64,000 bases of DNA from an uncultured Bacteroidota bacterium (GCA_903905065.1 CAIVEW010000040.1:1-64000), one strand, 5' to 3'. Shown: positions 26,599 through 34,603, counted from the first letter of the stretch. Translations and numbers: made by a program. Notes: generated by a model from the letters alone, not told the origin.

Positions 26599-26897
26599 AT
26601 CAACATATCCGGCGTTGCCCATAGTTCAAATTCAGTAGGCGCATTAGTTGCGGCGCTTTGCATGACCTTTGAGATAAAGCCGTGATATTCCTTTGCCCCA
26701 AATCCATCTTCATTGTTCCAGAAAAACCGGATATACCCGTTAGGATTATTGTTCAATATCTGGTACATATTGATAGGGTATTTTGACTTCACTTTCAGGA
26801 TGATCGGTTTGAATAGCTGAGCAGGTAAAGAACTTATGGGTACGTCTTTAAATTCAGTTGTGACATTTCCGGCTTTTGCCGTCCATACTTGCTTTAT
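26595..26897 (-). pseudogene. C-terminal fragment of an unknown protein
   Basis: An open frame of about 100 codons with coding character (ISSLPAQLFKPIILKVKSKY, GYIRFFWNNEDGFGAKEYHG) begins directly after an in-frame stop at 26898-26900 and has no ATG until 26792. It looks like the 3' end of a larger gene whose 5' part was lost. Translation from 26792 would give 65 residues. I do not recognise the family. Confidence 0.45.
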
Positions 26898-27028
26898 TTA
26901 ATTGTAGTTCCCTGTTTTGTGTCCGAAACCAATAACTATTCAGTCCCGAAAACAAAGGAAAGCACTACAAAGTAAGTAAGAAAGGCGTACCAATTAATAC
27001 AGGCACGTAAAATTGTGGATAAGTCCTG

Positions 27029-27580
27029 TTAGGGCTGGGGATTTACCACATTTTTAAAGGCGGTAAGGGCTTTTATCGTTTCCCTTTTGCTTTCATCCTC
27101 AAAGCCTGCCAAATAATTCTGTGTGGTCTTTACGTTGCTATGCCCCAATGCTTCACTTATAAATTCAGTACCAACTCCACTACGTTGCAAGACAGTTGCA
27201 AAGCTGTGTCGTGCTGCATAGGTTGTAACATCATTAAGAATGTTCAAAGTTTTAGCAATGGTTTTCATGTGGCAGTTTATTACTTGGGTAAGTTGCTGAA
27301 TTAGCTGCCTTTCACGCACCGGGGTTAACCCGGCCTCCAAAACAGGGAAAATATAAGTTTTCCCGTTTTTCATTTCATTGCCCCATTTTTTAATAATGTC
27401 GTTTACTTCCTCTGTGATCGTTACCCTTATCGGTTCAACCTTTCTTTTTGTCCGGGCTGTCTTTGCTCTTTCAAACTCCAATACTTCACCCTTTATGTTT
27501 TCGTATTTAAGCAGGCACATATCCTTTACGTTCATTCCGTTGCATAGATACATGAATATCCAGTAATCTTTTGCCCGGTC
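27029..27580 (-). pseudogene. C-terminal fragment of a tyrosine integrase
   Basis: The frame encodes the catalytic C-terminus of an integrase (YAARHSFATVLQRSG, LGHSNVKTTQNYL), estimated by eye at about 90% identical at DNA level to the intact gene at 31024-32244. Similarity stops abruptly at the GACCGG around 27575-27580, after which an unrelated A+T-rich sequence follows. The last residues (NVVNPQP) also differ from the intact copy. It is the relic of a second, related integrase in the same orientation, so the element is probably the product of two integrations and a deletion. Confidence 0.85.
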
Positions 27581-27696
27581 TAGATAAAAATAAAAAAATC
27601 AGGACAGGTAAAATAATGCTTTACAACCAGGATACAGGTAAAAGAATAAAAGAACCACAGAGTTTTATAACATAATGCTTTCAATACTAATATTTT

Positions 27697-27733
27697 CATT
27701 TGATTTTTGATTTTTGAATTTCAATAAAATTTT
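27697..27733. repeat. Short-period A+T-rich repeat
   Basis: Units of GATTTTTGAATTT type recur here, the same low-complexity pattern as in the sdhC-sdhA spacer. The 200 bases between the integrase fragment and the next lipoprotein gene hold no gene. Confidence 0.4.
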
Positions 27734-27782
27734 TAAAATGTATAAGTCTATCTTGAAATTATTGATTTTTTTGTTACTTAAT

Positions 27783-28316
27783 TTAATTAGCAGGTTTTGC
27801 ATCTGTTATTTCTAAATGAAAAGTTTTGCATTGTTCCGGTAAAACATCTACTCTAATTGAAAAATGTTTTGTTCTATTTGGTTCGTAATACTCATAGATT
27901 ACATAGGGTTTTTCATCAAGAAAAGTATTTGTTTGTGTATAATAGGATATTTTTACAACAACGTCTTTAAATCTTGCAATTGTTGCTTTGTTAGTAATAT
28001 TACCTTCTACTATTGCTCCATCAGGATAATATTTATAACCATTAAATAAACCACCATTTTTGACTTTTTTTGTTTGTGGCTCTAATGTACCGTTATCTAC
28101 TTCTAAATAATCAAGCGGTTTATTAAGTTCCTGTGTTAATAATTCGGCTTTTAATTCTTGCGGTGTCTTTGTTTGTGGCTGATTGTAACTATTATTGTTA
28201 CTATTGGTATTTGTATTATCGGGGGTACTATTACCACTATCAGCGTTACTATTTCTGTTACAACCTGTAAACAAGATTGCAAACATCATTAATATAATTT
28301 GTATGTTCTTTTTCAT
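27783..28316 (-). CDS. Small lipoprotein, FxLYD-like
   Basis: The 177-residue protein has a lipoprotein signal (KKNIQIILMMFAILFTGC, lipidated cysteine near residue 19), a long Asn/Ser/Thr linker (about 20-55), and a compact beta domain with GNITNKATIARFKDVVVKISYYTQTN and FSIRVDVLPEQC. That pattern resembles FxLYD-type domains, in which a secondary transport or binding role has been proposed. Function is unknown. It is encoded 21 bases downstream of another small exported protein and probably co-transcribed with it. Confidence 0.6.
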   Translation of the reverse strand: MKKNIQIILMMFAILFTGCNRNSNADSGNSTPDNTNTNSNNNSYNQPQTKTPQELKAELLTQELNKPLDYLEVDNGTLEPQTKKVKNGGLFNGYKYYPDGAIVEGNITNKATIARFKDVVVKISYYTQTNTFLDEKPYVIYEYYEPNRTKHFSIRVDVLPEQCKTFHLEITDAKPAN

Positions 28317-28337
28317 GTTTATTTGTGAATTTTAAAT

Positions 28338-28721
28338 TTAATTTTTTTTATAAATTTCTTTGTATTCATTTTCTTTTTGTTCTATTTCGTTTTTTAATTC
28401 ACCCAACCTAAGTTTTAGTGGATTAATATTTATATCGCTTTGCCTTTCTTGTTCAATCTTTTCATCTTTAGTTCGCCCAATATGAAATTCCTCAATATGG
28501 TGTCTTTCTTTTTCACCAGCTTCTAAATTTGCTTTTTTTTGGACATATTCATTAGCTAAAGCGTAAAGTTCATTTACACGGTCAACACTATCATTATAGC
28601 GTTTTTTGGTGTATATACTTTTGGTACTTCCGGTTGTTTTCTTTGCAGGCTGATTATCTTGCGCCTTTGCTGTAAATAATGTTATTGTAATTAATACAAT
28701 GGTTACTGTTACTTTTTTCAT
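28338..28721 (-). CDS. Small secreted coiled-coil protein
   Basis: The 127-residue protein starts at ATG 28721 with a signal peptide (KKVTVTIVLITITLFTAKAQ), a Lys/Thr-rich stretch, and then a highly charged helical region to the C-terminus with heptad-like spacing (RLGELKNEIEQKENEYKEIY). No family is recognised. It precedes the lipoprotein at 28316 and follows a truncated T9SS gene on the same strand. Confidence 0.55.
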   Translation of the reverse strand: MKKVTVTIVLITITLFTAKAQDNQPAKKTTGSTKSIYTKKRYNDSVDRVNELYALANEYVQKKANLEAGEKERHHIEEFHIGRTKDEKIEQERQSDININPLKLRLGELKNEIEQKENEYKEIYKKN

Positions 28722-28767
28722 TTGTTTGTTTTTTGTTTTATGTGTGATTAAAATTATTCCACTTCCT

Positions 28768-29382
28768 TTATTCAATCCCTATTTTACCGCTCCAAATTCC
28801 ATTATTAGTTATTACCTGATAAATGTAATTGCCGGCTTTATAATTTGTAACATCAATACTTACTGTTTGTTTACCTTCAATAACCTTGTTTTCTATTGTG
28901 CGCCCTAACAGATCCATTATTCTAATAGTACCGTCTTTTTGTTCTGAAAATTCAAAAGTTATAATTGAGTTGGCAGGATTAGGATATACAATTAGTCCAT
29001 CTTTTAAGGCAATGGTTTGCTTTAAACCGAGCAAAGAATCACATATAGCAACTGTATAAATGGTGTCAATATGGGTTGCAATAGCAGTACCGCAACTATT
29101 GGTAACAGAATATTGAATTGTATCTACACCGGAATTTACACCGGAAACAATACCACCTGTAACCGTTGCTTTTGTATTGGATGCAGTCCATGTACCACCA
29201 GTTGTGGTATCGGTTAGGGTAATGTTTGAACCTACACATACGGTTGAAGTCCCGGTAATGCTACCTGCAATAGGCAAAGGATTAACAGTAATTTCTTCAG
29301 TTACGTGAATACCGCCGACTGTATATAATAAAGTATCAATACCTGCACTTACACCAGTTACAACACCTGTTGTAACGTCTAT
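28768..29382 (-). pseudogene. C-terminal fragment of an Ig-like, T9SS-sorted surface protein
   Basis: The frame starts directly after an in-frame stop (29383-29385) without an ATG. It encodes Ig-like (Big_2-type) repeats with the phrase VVTGVSAGIDTLLYTV, a second copy VTGGIVSGVNSGVDTIQYSV, and then a type A T9SS sorting domain (LIVYPNPANSIITFEFSE...IRIMDLLGRTIENK...NYKAGNYIYQV). The same repeat type occurs in the NHL protein at 59364-60941. The 5' part, with signal peptide and further repeats, is missing, so the gene is broken. Confidence 0.75.
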
Positions 29383-29385
29383 TTA

Positions 29386-29691
29386 GAAACAGCAACTAAA
29401 TGTTACAATACAACATTCTTATATTTACTTGTTTTTCTTTATTTTATCCCATATTTTTATCTATCATTTTTACAAAAGTAGCAGATACTTTTGAAACCCG
29501 ATAATTATTATTGCTACTATAAATAAAAAGAAGTAAGACGGTAAAAATAAAGTATATATTATGCCATTTTTATTTTGTTTCAATCATGGTTATTTTTATC
29601 ATTTTTACCTATAAAATTGCAAGGTCTATAAAATAAAAAGGTTGGTTATTTTCATATCTTACTAACAAAATAAAAAGGCGCTTTTATTATA
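29386..29691. other. A+T-rich non-coding stretch before the repeat array
   Basis: About 300 bases between the broken T9SS gene and the repeat array are dominated by runs of A and T and short phrases such as AAATAAAAAG that recur loosely. I see no gene, no hairpin and no promoter. Confidence 0.4.
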
Positions 29692-30196
29692 GGAATTGTT
29701 TATTACCTGATTACATGCCATAGGTCAAAGATTGGTATTATAATAGGCTGGTGCAAGGCTTATCAGTACCGGAATTGTCTGTTATCCGATTACATGCCAA
29801 AGGTCAAAGGTTGGTATCAAAGTAGGTTGGTGCAATGCTTAATAGTACCGGAACTGTCTGTTACCTGATTACTTGCCATAGGTCAAAGGGTGGTGTATAA
29901 AAATAGGTTGGTGAAAGGTTTTATAGTACCGGAACTGTCTGTTACCTGATTATTTGCCAAAGGTCAAAGGTTGGTGTATCAAAGTAGGTTGGCGCAAGTC
30001 TTACCAGTACCGGAACTGTTTATTACCTGATTACATGCCAAAGGTCAAATGTTGGTGTATCAAAATAGGTTGGTGAAAGGTTTTATAGTACCGGAACTGT
30101 CTGTTACCTGATTATTTGCCAAAGGTTAAAGGTTGGTGTATCAAAATAGGTTGGTGCAAGGCTTAATAGTACCGGAACTTTTATTACCTGATTGGA
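29692..30196. repeat. Array of six 79-81-bp tandem repeats plus a partial copy
   Basis: The landmark TACCGGAA occurs at 29767, 29846, 29927, 30008, 30089 and 30170, spacings of 79, 81, 81, 81 and 81 bases; a variant first unit begins at 29692. Each unit contains TTACCTGATTA, TTGCCAAAGGTC and two direct copies of AGGTTGGTG about 20 bases apart. Units differ by a few substitutions. All frames carry stops, so it is not coding. Position inside an element with a rolling-circle Rep suggests an iteron-like or accessory origin region, but this is only an inference. Confidence 0.85.
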
Positions 30197-30314
30197 TTTT
30201 CAAACTCTTTCTTACATATTCTTTGAATGTCATCTAATTTTTGCAATAGATAGGTAATTGGCATTGTAATTTCAAAACAGTAAGTAACGCACCTACAAAT
30301 ACCATATTTTGCTC

Positions 30315-30322
30315 TATATTTG
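30315..30322 (+). promoter_or_regulatory. TAnnTTTG -7 element upstream of lipoprotein gene
   Basis: TATATTTG lies 21 bases before the ATG at 30344 and matches the Bacteroidota -7 consensus. No TTG is present at the -33 distance. Confidence 0.45.
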
Positions 30323-30343
30323 TTTTGATTAAATAAACCAAAC

Positions 30344-31021
30344 ATGAGAGGGAATCTAAAATTTATACTGCTGGTAAGCATAAGCCTATTGTTGTTTTCC
30401 TGCACAAATAGTGTCAAAAACTACGTTATCCCCGGAAAATTATTTGGGCGTGTGAAGTCTTTAGCTTATACCCATTTTTCTGTAAATGAGAAATATGGTG
30501 AAGTTCAAAAAACTGCTTTACGGGGGAGTGCTTCTTACAAATTTAATGATAAAGGGAAAGCCACCGAAGGCAGTGAAAGCACTATTGACAATGGCTGGGG
30601 TGAAATTACCACTTATAGCTTTGATGATGCAGGAAAGGTCGTAAGTGATGTGCGTAGGCGGGAAAATTCACAGACTATTGAATATACTACGGTTTACAAT
30701 TATGACGATAAAGGTAACTTAACTGATAAGACCGTGAACGATAATTCAAAAAGTATGTTTACTTACGATAGCCGTGGTAATGTCTCGCAATCAAAAGTGT
30801 ACGATAGTCGTGGTAATTTAAGCGAAGTAGTTCAAGATCACTATGATAGTAAAGATCAGTTAATAGGCGAAGATTTATCTGACGTAAATAGTAGCAGTAA
30901 TAACCGGGTTTTCACCTACAAATTGGACGGTATTGACAAACATGGGAATTGGACTAAGCGAACTTTATATGAAAATGCTAAACCAATAATTATGACAGTG
31001 CGTGAAATAGAATATTATTAA
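30344..31021 (+). CDS. Lipoprotein with YD/RHS-like repeats
   Basis: The 225-residue protein has a lipoprotein signal (LLVSISLLLFSC, lipidated cysteine near residue 20) followed by a series of short beta-hairpin repeats: TYSFDDAGKVVSD, VYNYDDKGNLTDK, MFTYDSRGNVSQS and VYDSRGNLSEV. These resemble the YD repeats of RHS-type proteins, but there are only four to five of them and there is no toxin domain. Its role is unknown; it should be anchored in the envelope. It converges with the integrase gene, with 2 bases between them. Confidence 0.65.
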   Translation: MRGNLKFILLVSISLLLFSCTNSVKNYVIPGKLFGRVKSLAYTHFSVNEKYGEVQKTALRGSASYKFNDKGKATEGSESTIDNGWGEITTYSFDDAGKVVSDVRRRENSQTIEYTTVYNYDDKGNLTDKTVNDNSKSMFTYDSRGNVSQSKVYDSRGNLSEVVQDHYDSKDQLIGEDLSDVNSSSNNRVFTYKLDGIDKHGNWTKRTLYENAKPIIMTVREIEYY

Positions 31022-31023
31022 TT

Positions 31024-32244
31024 CTATTGCTTCTTAAATGCTGTAAGGGCTTTAATTGTTTCCTTTTTGCTTTCATCTTCAAACCCGGCCAAATAGTTTT
31101 GGGTGGTCTTTACGTTGCTATGCCCTAATGCTTCGCTGATAAATTCAGTACCAACCCCGCTACGCTGCAAAACAGTTGCAAAGCTGTGCCTTGCTGCATA
31201 GGTAGTAACGTCATTAGTTATATTCAAAGTTTTGGCAATGGTTTTCATGTGGCAGTTTATTACTTGGGTAAGCTGCTGGATTAGCTGCCTTTCCCGCACC
31301 GGGGTTAACCCGGCCTCCAATACAGGGAAAATATACGTTTTACCGTTTTTCATTTCATTACCCCATTTTTTAATGATGTCTTTTACTTCATCAGTGATCG
31401 TTACCCGTATTGGTTCAACCTTTCTTTTTGTCCGGGCTGTCTTTGCTCTTTCAAATTCCAATACTTCGCCCTTTATGTTTTCGTATTTGAGCAAACACAT
31501 ATCCTTTACATTCATTCCGTTGCATAGATACATGAATATCCAGTAATCTTTTGCCCGGTCGGTCATGCTGCCAAATTCCGGCTTGTAATTGTAGATTGTA
31601 CCAATATCATTTAAAGTGAGTGCTTTTTTGATATTGTTCCCGGTCGGTATTTCGTATTTCTTTTTGCCAAAAGGGTAGTATTCATTAGTTAGTGTGCCAT
31701 CTGTTATGGCGTTATTAAACAGGGTTCTAAGTGATCGTAAATAAATGCCGACCGTTGTAATGCTCTTTTCCTTAGCAAGCATCCATTTTTCATATTTATT
31801 CAAAAAGTCCGGCGTAACGTCTGCAAACTTCACCCCGGCTGCATACTTTTTTAAGCTGTTTTGGGCGCACTCATAAGAAACGGCTGTTCCTATTCTGCCT
31901 TGCTCCCTTAATTCGGCTGCATAGGCTGCAAAGGCCGCGTCTATGCTGTCCTTTGTGCCTTTGTTGATGAAATATTGTTTTTCAAACGCCTTGAAACTAA
32001 ATACTGGTATATCCTTTATTATGTCGGCTGCTTTCTTTTCAAACGCTTGCAATTTCAATGCAAGTTCTTTAAACTCTTTCTTTGGCTTTTCGCCCATTAC
32101 TTTATCAAATTCATCAACGGTTAGCGAAATACCAGTTTGGTAATATTTCTTTTTGCGCTCGAATGTTATTCTTAAAGAAACTGCGCATTTGTCCCCGGCC
32201 TTTGGGTGGTAGCTGTCAATAAATATCGAAGTTGTAGCTGTCAT
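31024..32244 (-). CDS. Tyrosine recombinase (integrase) of the element
   Basis: The 406-residue protein has an N-terminal arm-binding domain (SLRITFERKKKYYQTGI), a SAM-like core-binding domain at about 100-190, and a catalytic domain with R352 in YAARHSFAT, H375 in LGHSNVKTT and the nucleophile Y384. The usual first catalytic Arg is not obvious (LCNGMNVKDMCLLKYENI), a situation also known from the IntDOT group of Bacteroidota integrases. ATG 32244 is chosen because the family begins with a short strand before this domain; a start 105 bases upstream would run through the promoter. It lies next to the right attachment site and should catalyse integration into tRNA-Asn. Confidence 0.93.
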   Translation of the reverse strand: MTATTSIFIDSYHPKAGDKCAVSLRITFERKKKYYQTGISLTVDEFDKVMGEKPKKEFKELALKLQAFEKKAADIIKDIPVFSFKAFEKQYFINKGTKDSIDAAFAAYAAELREQGRIGTAVSYECAQNSLKKYAAGVKFADVTPDFLNKYEKWMLAKEKSITTVGIYLRSLRTLFNNAITDGTLTNEYYPFGKKKYEIPTGNNIKKALTLNDIGTIYNYKPEFGSMTDRAKDYWIFMYLCNGMNVKDMCLLKYENIKGEVLEFERAKTARTKRKVEPIRVTITDEVKDIIKKWGNEMKNGKTYIFPVLEAGLTPVRERQLIQQLTQVINCHMKTIAKTLNITNDVTTYAARHSFATVLQRSGVGTEFISEALGHSNVKTTQNYLAGFEDESKKETIKALTAFKKQ

Positions 32245-32253
32245 AAGTGTATA

Positions 32254-32298
32254 TTTGTGTCGGAAAATGTCATTACTCCGACACAATTCCGACACAAA
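32254..32298. repeat. Repeated 11-mers at the right end (candidate arm sites)
   Basis: Two 11-mers identical to those at 22218-22239 lie at 32277-32298, and an inverted copy (TTTGTGTCGGA) lies at 32254-32264, 10 bases upstream of the integrase ATG. They cover the start of the integrase transcript and could be bound by integrase or by the HTH protein. Confidence 0.65.
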
Positions 32299-32324
32299 GT
32301 TACAAAACAAACCCATAAAATCAA
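32295..32324 (-). promoter_or_regulatory. Integrase promoter (TTG-N19-TAnnTTTG)
   Basis: On the minus strand TTG (32322-32324) and TAACTTTG (32295-32302) are separated by 19 bases. The -7 element overlaps the end of the repeated 11-mers, so whatever binds them would compete with RNA polymerase. The leader to the ATG at 32244 is about 45 bases. Confidence 0.7.
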
Positions 32325-32424
32325 TAAACAAACCACTATATTTACCCAATGAAACGCTTTACAGACATACCTTTTACACCTGTTTACAGTATTTATCGTA
32401 ATTCTTTATTTTGCGCCTATTTTA

Positions 32425-32470
32425 TGACTGTTAATCAGAGGGTCTCTGGTTCAAGTCCAGAAGGGAGAGC
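32425..32470 (+). repeat. Right attachment site (46-bp tRNA-Asn fragment)
   Basis: An exact copy of 22122-22167, preceded by unrelated sequence, so it is not a functional tRNA gene. It is the original 3' half of tRNA-Asn displaced by the integration. Confidence 0.92.
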
Positions 32471-32477
32471 AGAGAGA

Positions 32478-32520
32478 AAGTCTTCAAATTAGCTACTACA
32501 GCGACTTTGAGGGCTTTTTT
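32478..32520 (+). terminator. Original tRNA-Asn terminator
   Basis: AAGTCTTCAAA (32478-32488) can pair with TTTGAGGGCTT (32506-32516) in an 11-bp stem with three G-T pairs, and six T residues follow in all. It begins 8 bases after the displaced tRNA 3' half and fits a rho-independent terminator left behind by the integration. Confidence 0.6.
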
Positions 32521-32627
32521 CATTTTAGCACGTATAAGAGCAGTACATAATATACTGCCTCTATTGACTACGATGTTTTACAAGTGTTTTACAAGAAAAA
32601 CAGGTGCCTTGCTACAAATCCCACAGC

Positions 32628-33161
32628 ATGGCGATTACTTACAAACTGTTCTTAGATGAAAGGACACAAAAGAGCAATAAAAAGTATGCTCTTAAATTAA
32701 GGATTACCTACAACAGAAAGCATAAGGTAATCCCTATGAACATCGAACTACATAAACAAGAGTGGAACACCGACACTCAAAAAGTAAAATCTTCACACCC
32801 TAATGCTGCGCTGATTAATATTAAAATTAATCAGACACTAAATGAAATTCAGGAAAAGTCACTGAAATATGAAACAACAGACAAAGTATATAGTGTTGAA
32901 GATTTATCAGACAATGGAGGCAACATTAATTCATACATCACTTTTCAATCATTTGCCGACCAAGAAATAGAAAGTATGACCAAAGCTGGTAGGATAGGTA
33001 ATGCAATTACTTATAAGACAGCGAAGAATAAATTAATAGCTTTTGCGGGCAGAGAAGAATTAAGATTTGAACAAATAGACTATAAATTGCTTAATAACTT
33101 TACCAATTCAATGCTTGCGTGCAAATCTCCCAAAGCACAGGGTGATATTTTTCACCAATAA
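32628..33161 (+). pseudogene. N-terminal half of another tyrosine integrase
   Basis: From ATG 32628 the frame encodes an arm-binding domain (AITYKLFLDERTQKSNKKYALKL begins it) and a SAM-like core-binding domain (FQSFADQEIESMTKAGRIGN, YKTAKNKLIAFAG, LNNFTNSMLA). It then leaves the family at about 33115 and ends shortly after in sequence that is antisense to a PAS gene. The catalytic half is absent. It is divergent in orientation from the intact integrase and differs from it in sequence. It is a relic of a separate element at the same tRNA site, cut by a deletion. Confidence 0.75.
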
Positions 33162-33324
33162 TCTCATTAATGGTGCCCTGAGTGAGGTCGTTGCGCTTAA
33201 GGCCAAACAATTTGCCTGCCATAGCGTTGGCATTTATTATTTTGCCTTTATCGTCAAAGATGATTATTCCTTCCAGCGAATTGTCAAAGAAAGACTCGTA
33301 GATATTCGCAGACTGCTGTAACAT
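33100..33324 (-). pseudogene. Truncated PAS-domain protein
   Basis: From ATG 33324 the frame encodes the first part of a PAS sensor domain (SANIYESFFDNSLEGIIIFD, KIINANAMAGKLFG, DLTQGTINEIIG) and ends after 74 residues, overlapping the truncated integrase on the other strand. PAS proteins of this type normally continue into a histidine kinase or regulator, so this is probably the 5' end of a signalling gene cut by the same deletion that truncated the integrase. Confidence 0.7.
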
Positions 33325-33866
33325 GAGATGTTCATTTTTCTCAAAAGTATTTAGTTGTCAATCGGTTATAAATGACGAGAGTCAGGAAATAAGATGATTT
33401 ACATGCAGATATTCTGTGTAGTTTTCTGGTGTTTTTGGATGGTGAAAAATAAACAGAAAATGGAAACAATACTGGTGGCAGAGGATTTGGGATAGAGTTT
33501 CCAATACCTTGTACGTAAAATCTGGCGCGGGTTTAGGAACTGATAAATATACTTGCGAACGCGGGCGAAAAAGAAAAGCAACTGCCGGACATAGCCGTAT
33601 AATAGACGTCGCCAGAGGGCTGCGGTAACACTTTTTAGCCCCGGATGGAAGTACCACAACAACGGGAAATATTTGTTTAGTAAAGACTAGCCAAGAATTG
33701 CACTGGCATCTGTTGCCGGAACCGCTGCAAAGACATTTATTCGCACATTCACTAATTTAAAAGTTGATAGGCATCAAAAAGACCTGCGGCATCGAAAGAT
33801 TAAGACTATAGAAGCTGAAGAACATATCTCACTAAAACGTAAGCTCCGGGAATTTGATAGCTGGTA
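33325..33866. other. Gene-poor region, possible decayed regulator
   Basis: About 540 bases between the PAS fragment and the HEAT gene hold no intact gene. On the plus strand near 33458 the phrase METILVAEDLG resembles the start of a response-regulator receiver domain but stops after a few codons. Around 33770-33870 a short frame (LRHRKIKTIEAEEHI) has coding character. These may be remains of a gene lost in the same rearrangement. The evidence is weak. Confidence 0.35.
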
Positions 33867-34406
33867 TTATTTGAGTGTCGCAGGTTTCCCGGGTATTATC
33901 TTTTTCAACGCGGCAAGATAAATCTTCTTAATGCTGTTTTTCTCCTCACGCGCTACGATAGCTTCTGCAGCGGACACTAACTGGCTATTGATGCCCGTTT
34001 TCAATAATAATATTTGCGATAGCGCAAAAGCCGCGCTCCATCGTACTACCGTGCCCTCATGCTCAGTGTTGTCCAGCAGCTTAGTAACAGCCCCAGGTAT
34101 ATTAGCCGGGAAGAGGTGAATGCAATTACCGATCACCCTTGCAGATTCCCATTTTACTCTTGGCGCTTTTGCGGCCAGGCTGTCGATCACGAATGAAAGC
34201 GCGGTGCTGGTCATGTGCTCCGGATGAGTCTTGGTAACATGTTCAAGGCTTTCAATGCAACCTGCCTTCACCGGCTCCTTTGCCAATTTTGCAAACGCCA
34301 CCAGTTCATCAACGCCGATTTTTTGCTGCTCGATCAACCTGGACAGTTGTTCTGTTCTTTCCTTCGGTTTGAAGGATTTGTCTTTGAAGAGTAATTCGAT
34401 CTGCAT
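33867..34406 (-). CDS. HEAT-repeat protein
   Basis: The 179-residue soluble protein is all-helical, with HEAT/armadillo-like helix pairs: VDELVAFAKLAKEPVKAGCI, SLAAKAPRVKWESARVIGNC and TVVRWSAAFALSQILLLK. Such proteins are interaction scaffolds; small single-domain HEAT proteins of this kind are common in Bacteroidota and have no assigned role. The gene stands alone, 197 bases downstream of the HU gene on the same strand and beyond its terminator. Confidence 0.7.
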   Translation of the reverse strand: MQIELLFKDKSFKPKERTEQLSRLIEQQKIGVDELVAFAKLAKEPVKAGCIESLEHVTKTHPEHMTSTALSFVIDSLAAKAPRVKWESARVIGNCIHLFPANIPGAVTKLLDNTEHEGTVVRWSAAFALSQILLLKTGINSQLVSAAEAIVAREEKNSIKKIYLAALKKIIPGKPATLK

Positions 34407-34534
34407 AAACAGAATTTTTGTAAATATACGGCAGCTCGGCGCGATACTTCCTTCTTCGTTCTCTTTGTAGCCATCTTATAAGGGCGTGCCAAACTATCTT
34501 AAGAAATTTAATTACGACGCCAGGCACGGATAAA

Positions 34535-34563
34535 TAAAAAAGCCAACCTGAGAACAGGCCAGC
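34535..34563 (-). terminator. Terminator of the HU gene
   Basis: On the minus strand GCTGGCCTG pairs with CAGGTTGGC around TTCT, and a run of six T follows. It lies about 40 bases after the HU stop. Confidence 0.65.
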
Positions 34564-34603
34564 CCCTATAAACCCTATCACTATGAAAATCTTCGGTTGT
34601 TGT

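Larger units (their letters stand above)
22168..32470. mobile_element. Integrated element in tRNA-Asn with tyrosine integrase and rolling-circle Rep
   Basis: The 10.3-kb region is bounded by 46-bp direct repeats of the tRNA-Asn 3' half and is visibly more A+T rich than its flanks. It holds an intact tyrosine recombinase at its right end (31024-32244), a rolling-circle replication protein and an HTH protein at its left end, an orphan type III restriction nuclease domain, an unknown 454-residue protein, four small exported or lipid-anchored proteins, and fragments of an integrase and of a T9SS protein. Paired 11-mers lie inside both ends. No relaxase, type IV secretion, capsid or partition genes are recognised. 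Two related integrase C-termini suggest it is a composite of two elements. Whether it still excises is unknown. Confidence 0.88.

Noticed and set aside
26880-27030. A third copy of the attachment site next to the integrase fragment
   Set aside because: I looked for the tRNA 3' half around the fragment and found no match; any inner att site appears to have been lost.
28338-28721. Type III secretion or phage tail coiled-coil protein
   Set aside because: The charged helix is suggestive, but the protein is short, has a signal peptide and lies among envelope proteins.
29692-30196. CRISPR array
   Set aside because: The whole 79-81-bp unit is repeated with scattered substitutions; there is no short constant repeat alternating with unique spacers, and no cas genes are present.
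30344-31021. RHS toxin
   Set aside because: Only a few YD-like repeats follow a lipoprotein signal; there is no RHS core motif, no C-terminal toxin domain and no immunity gene.
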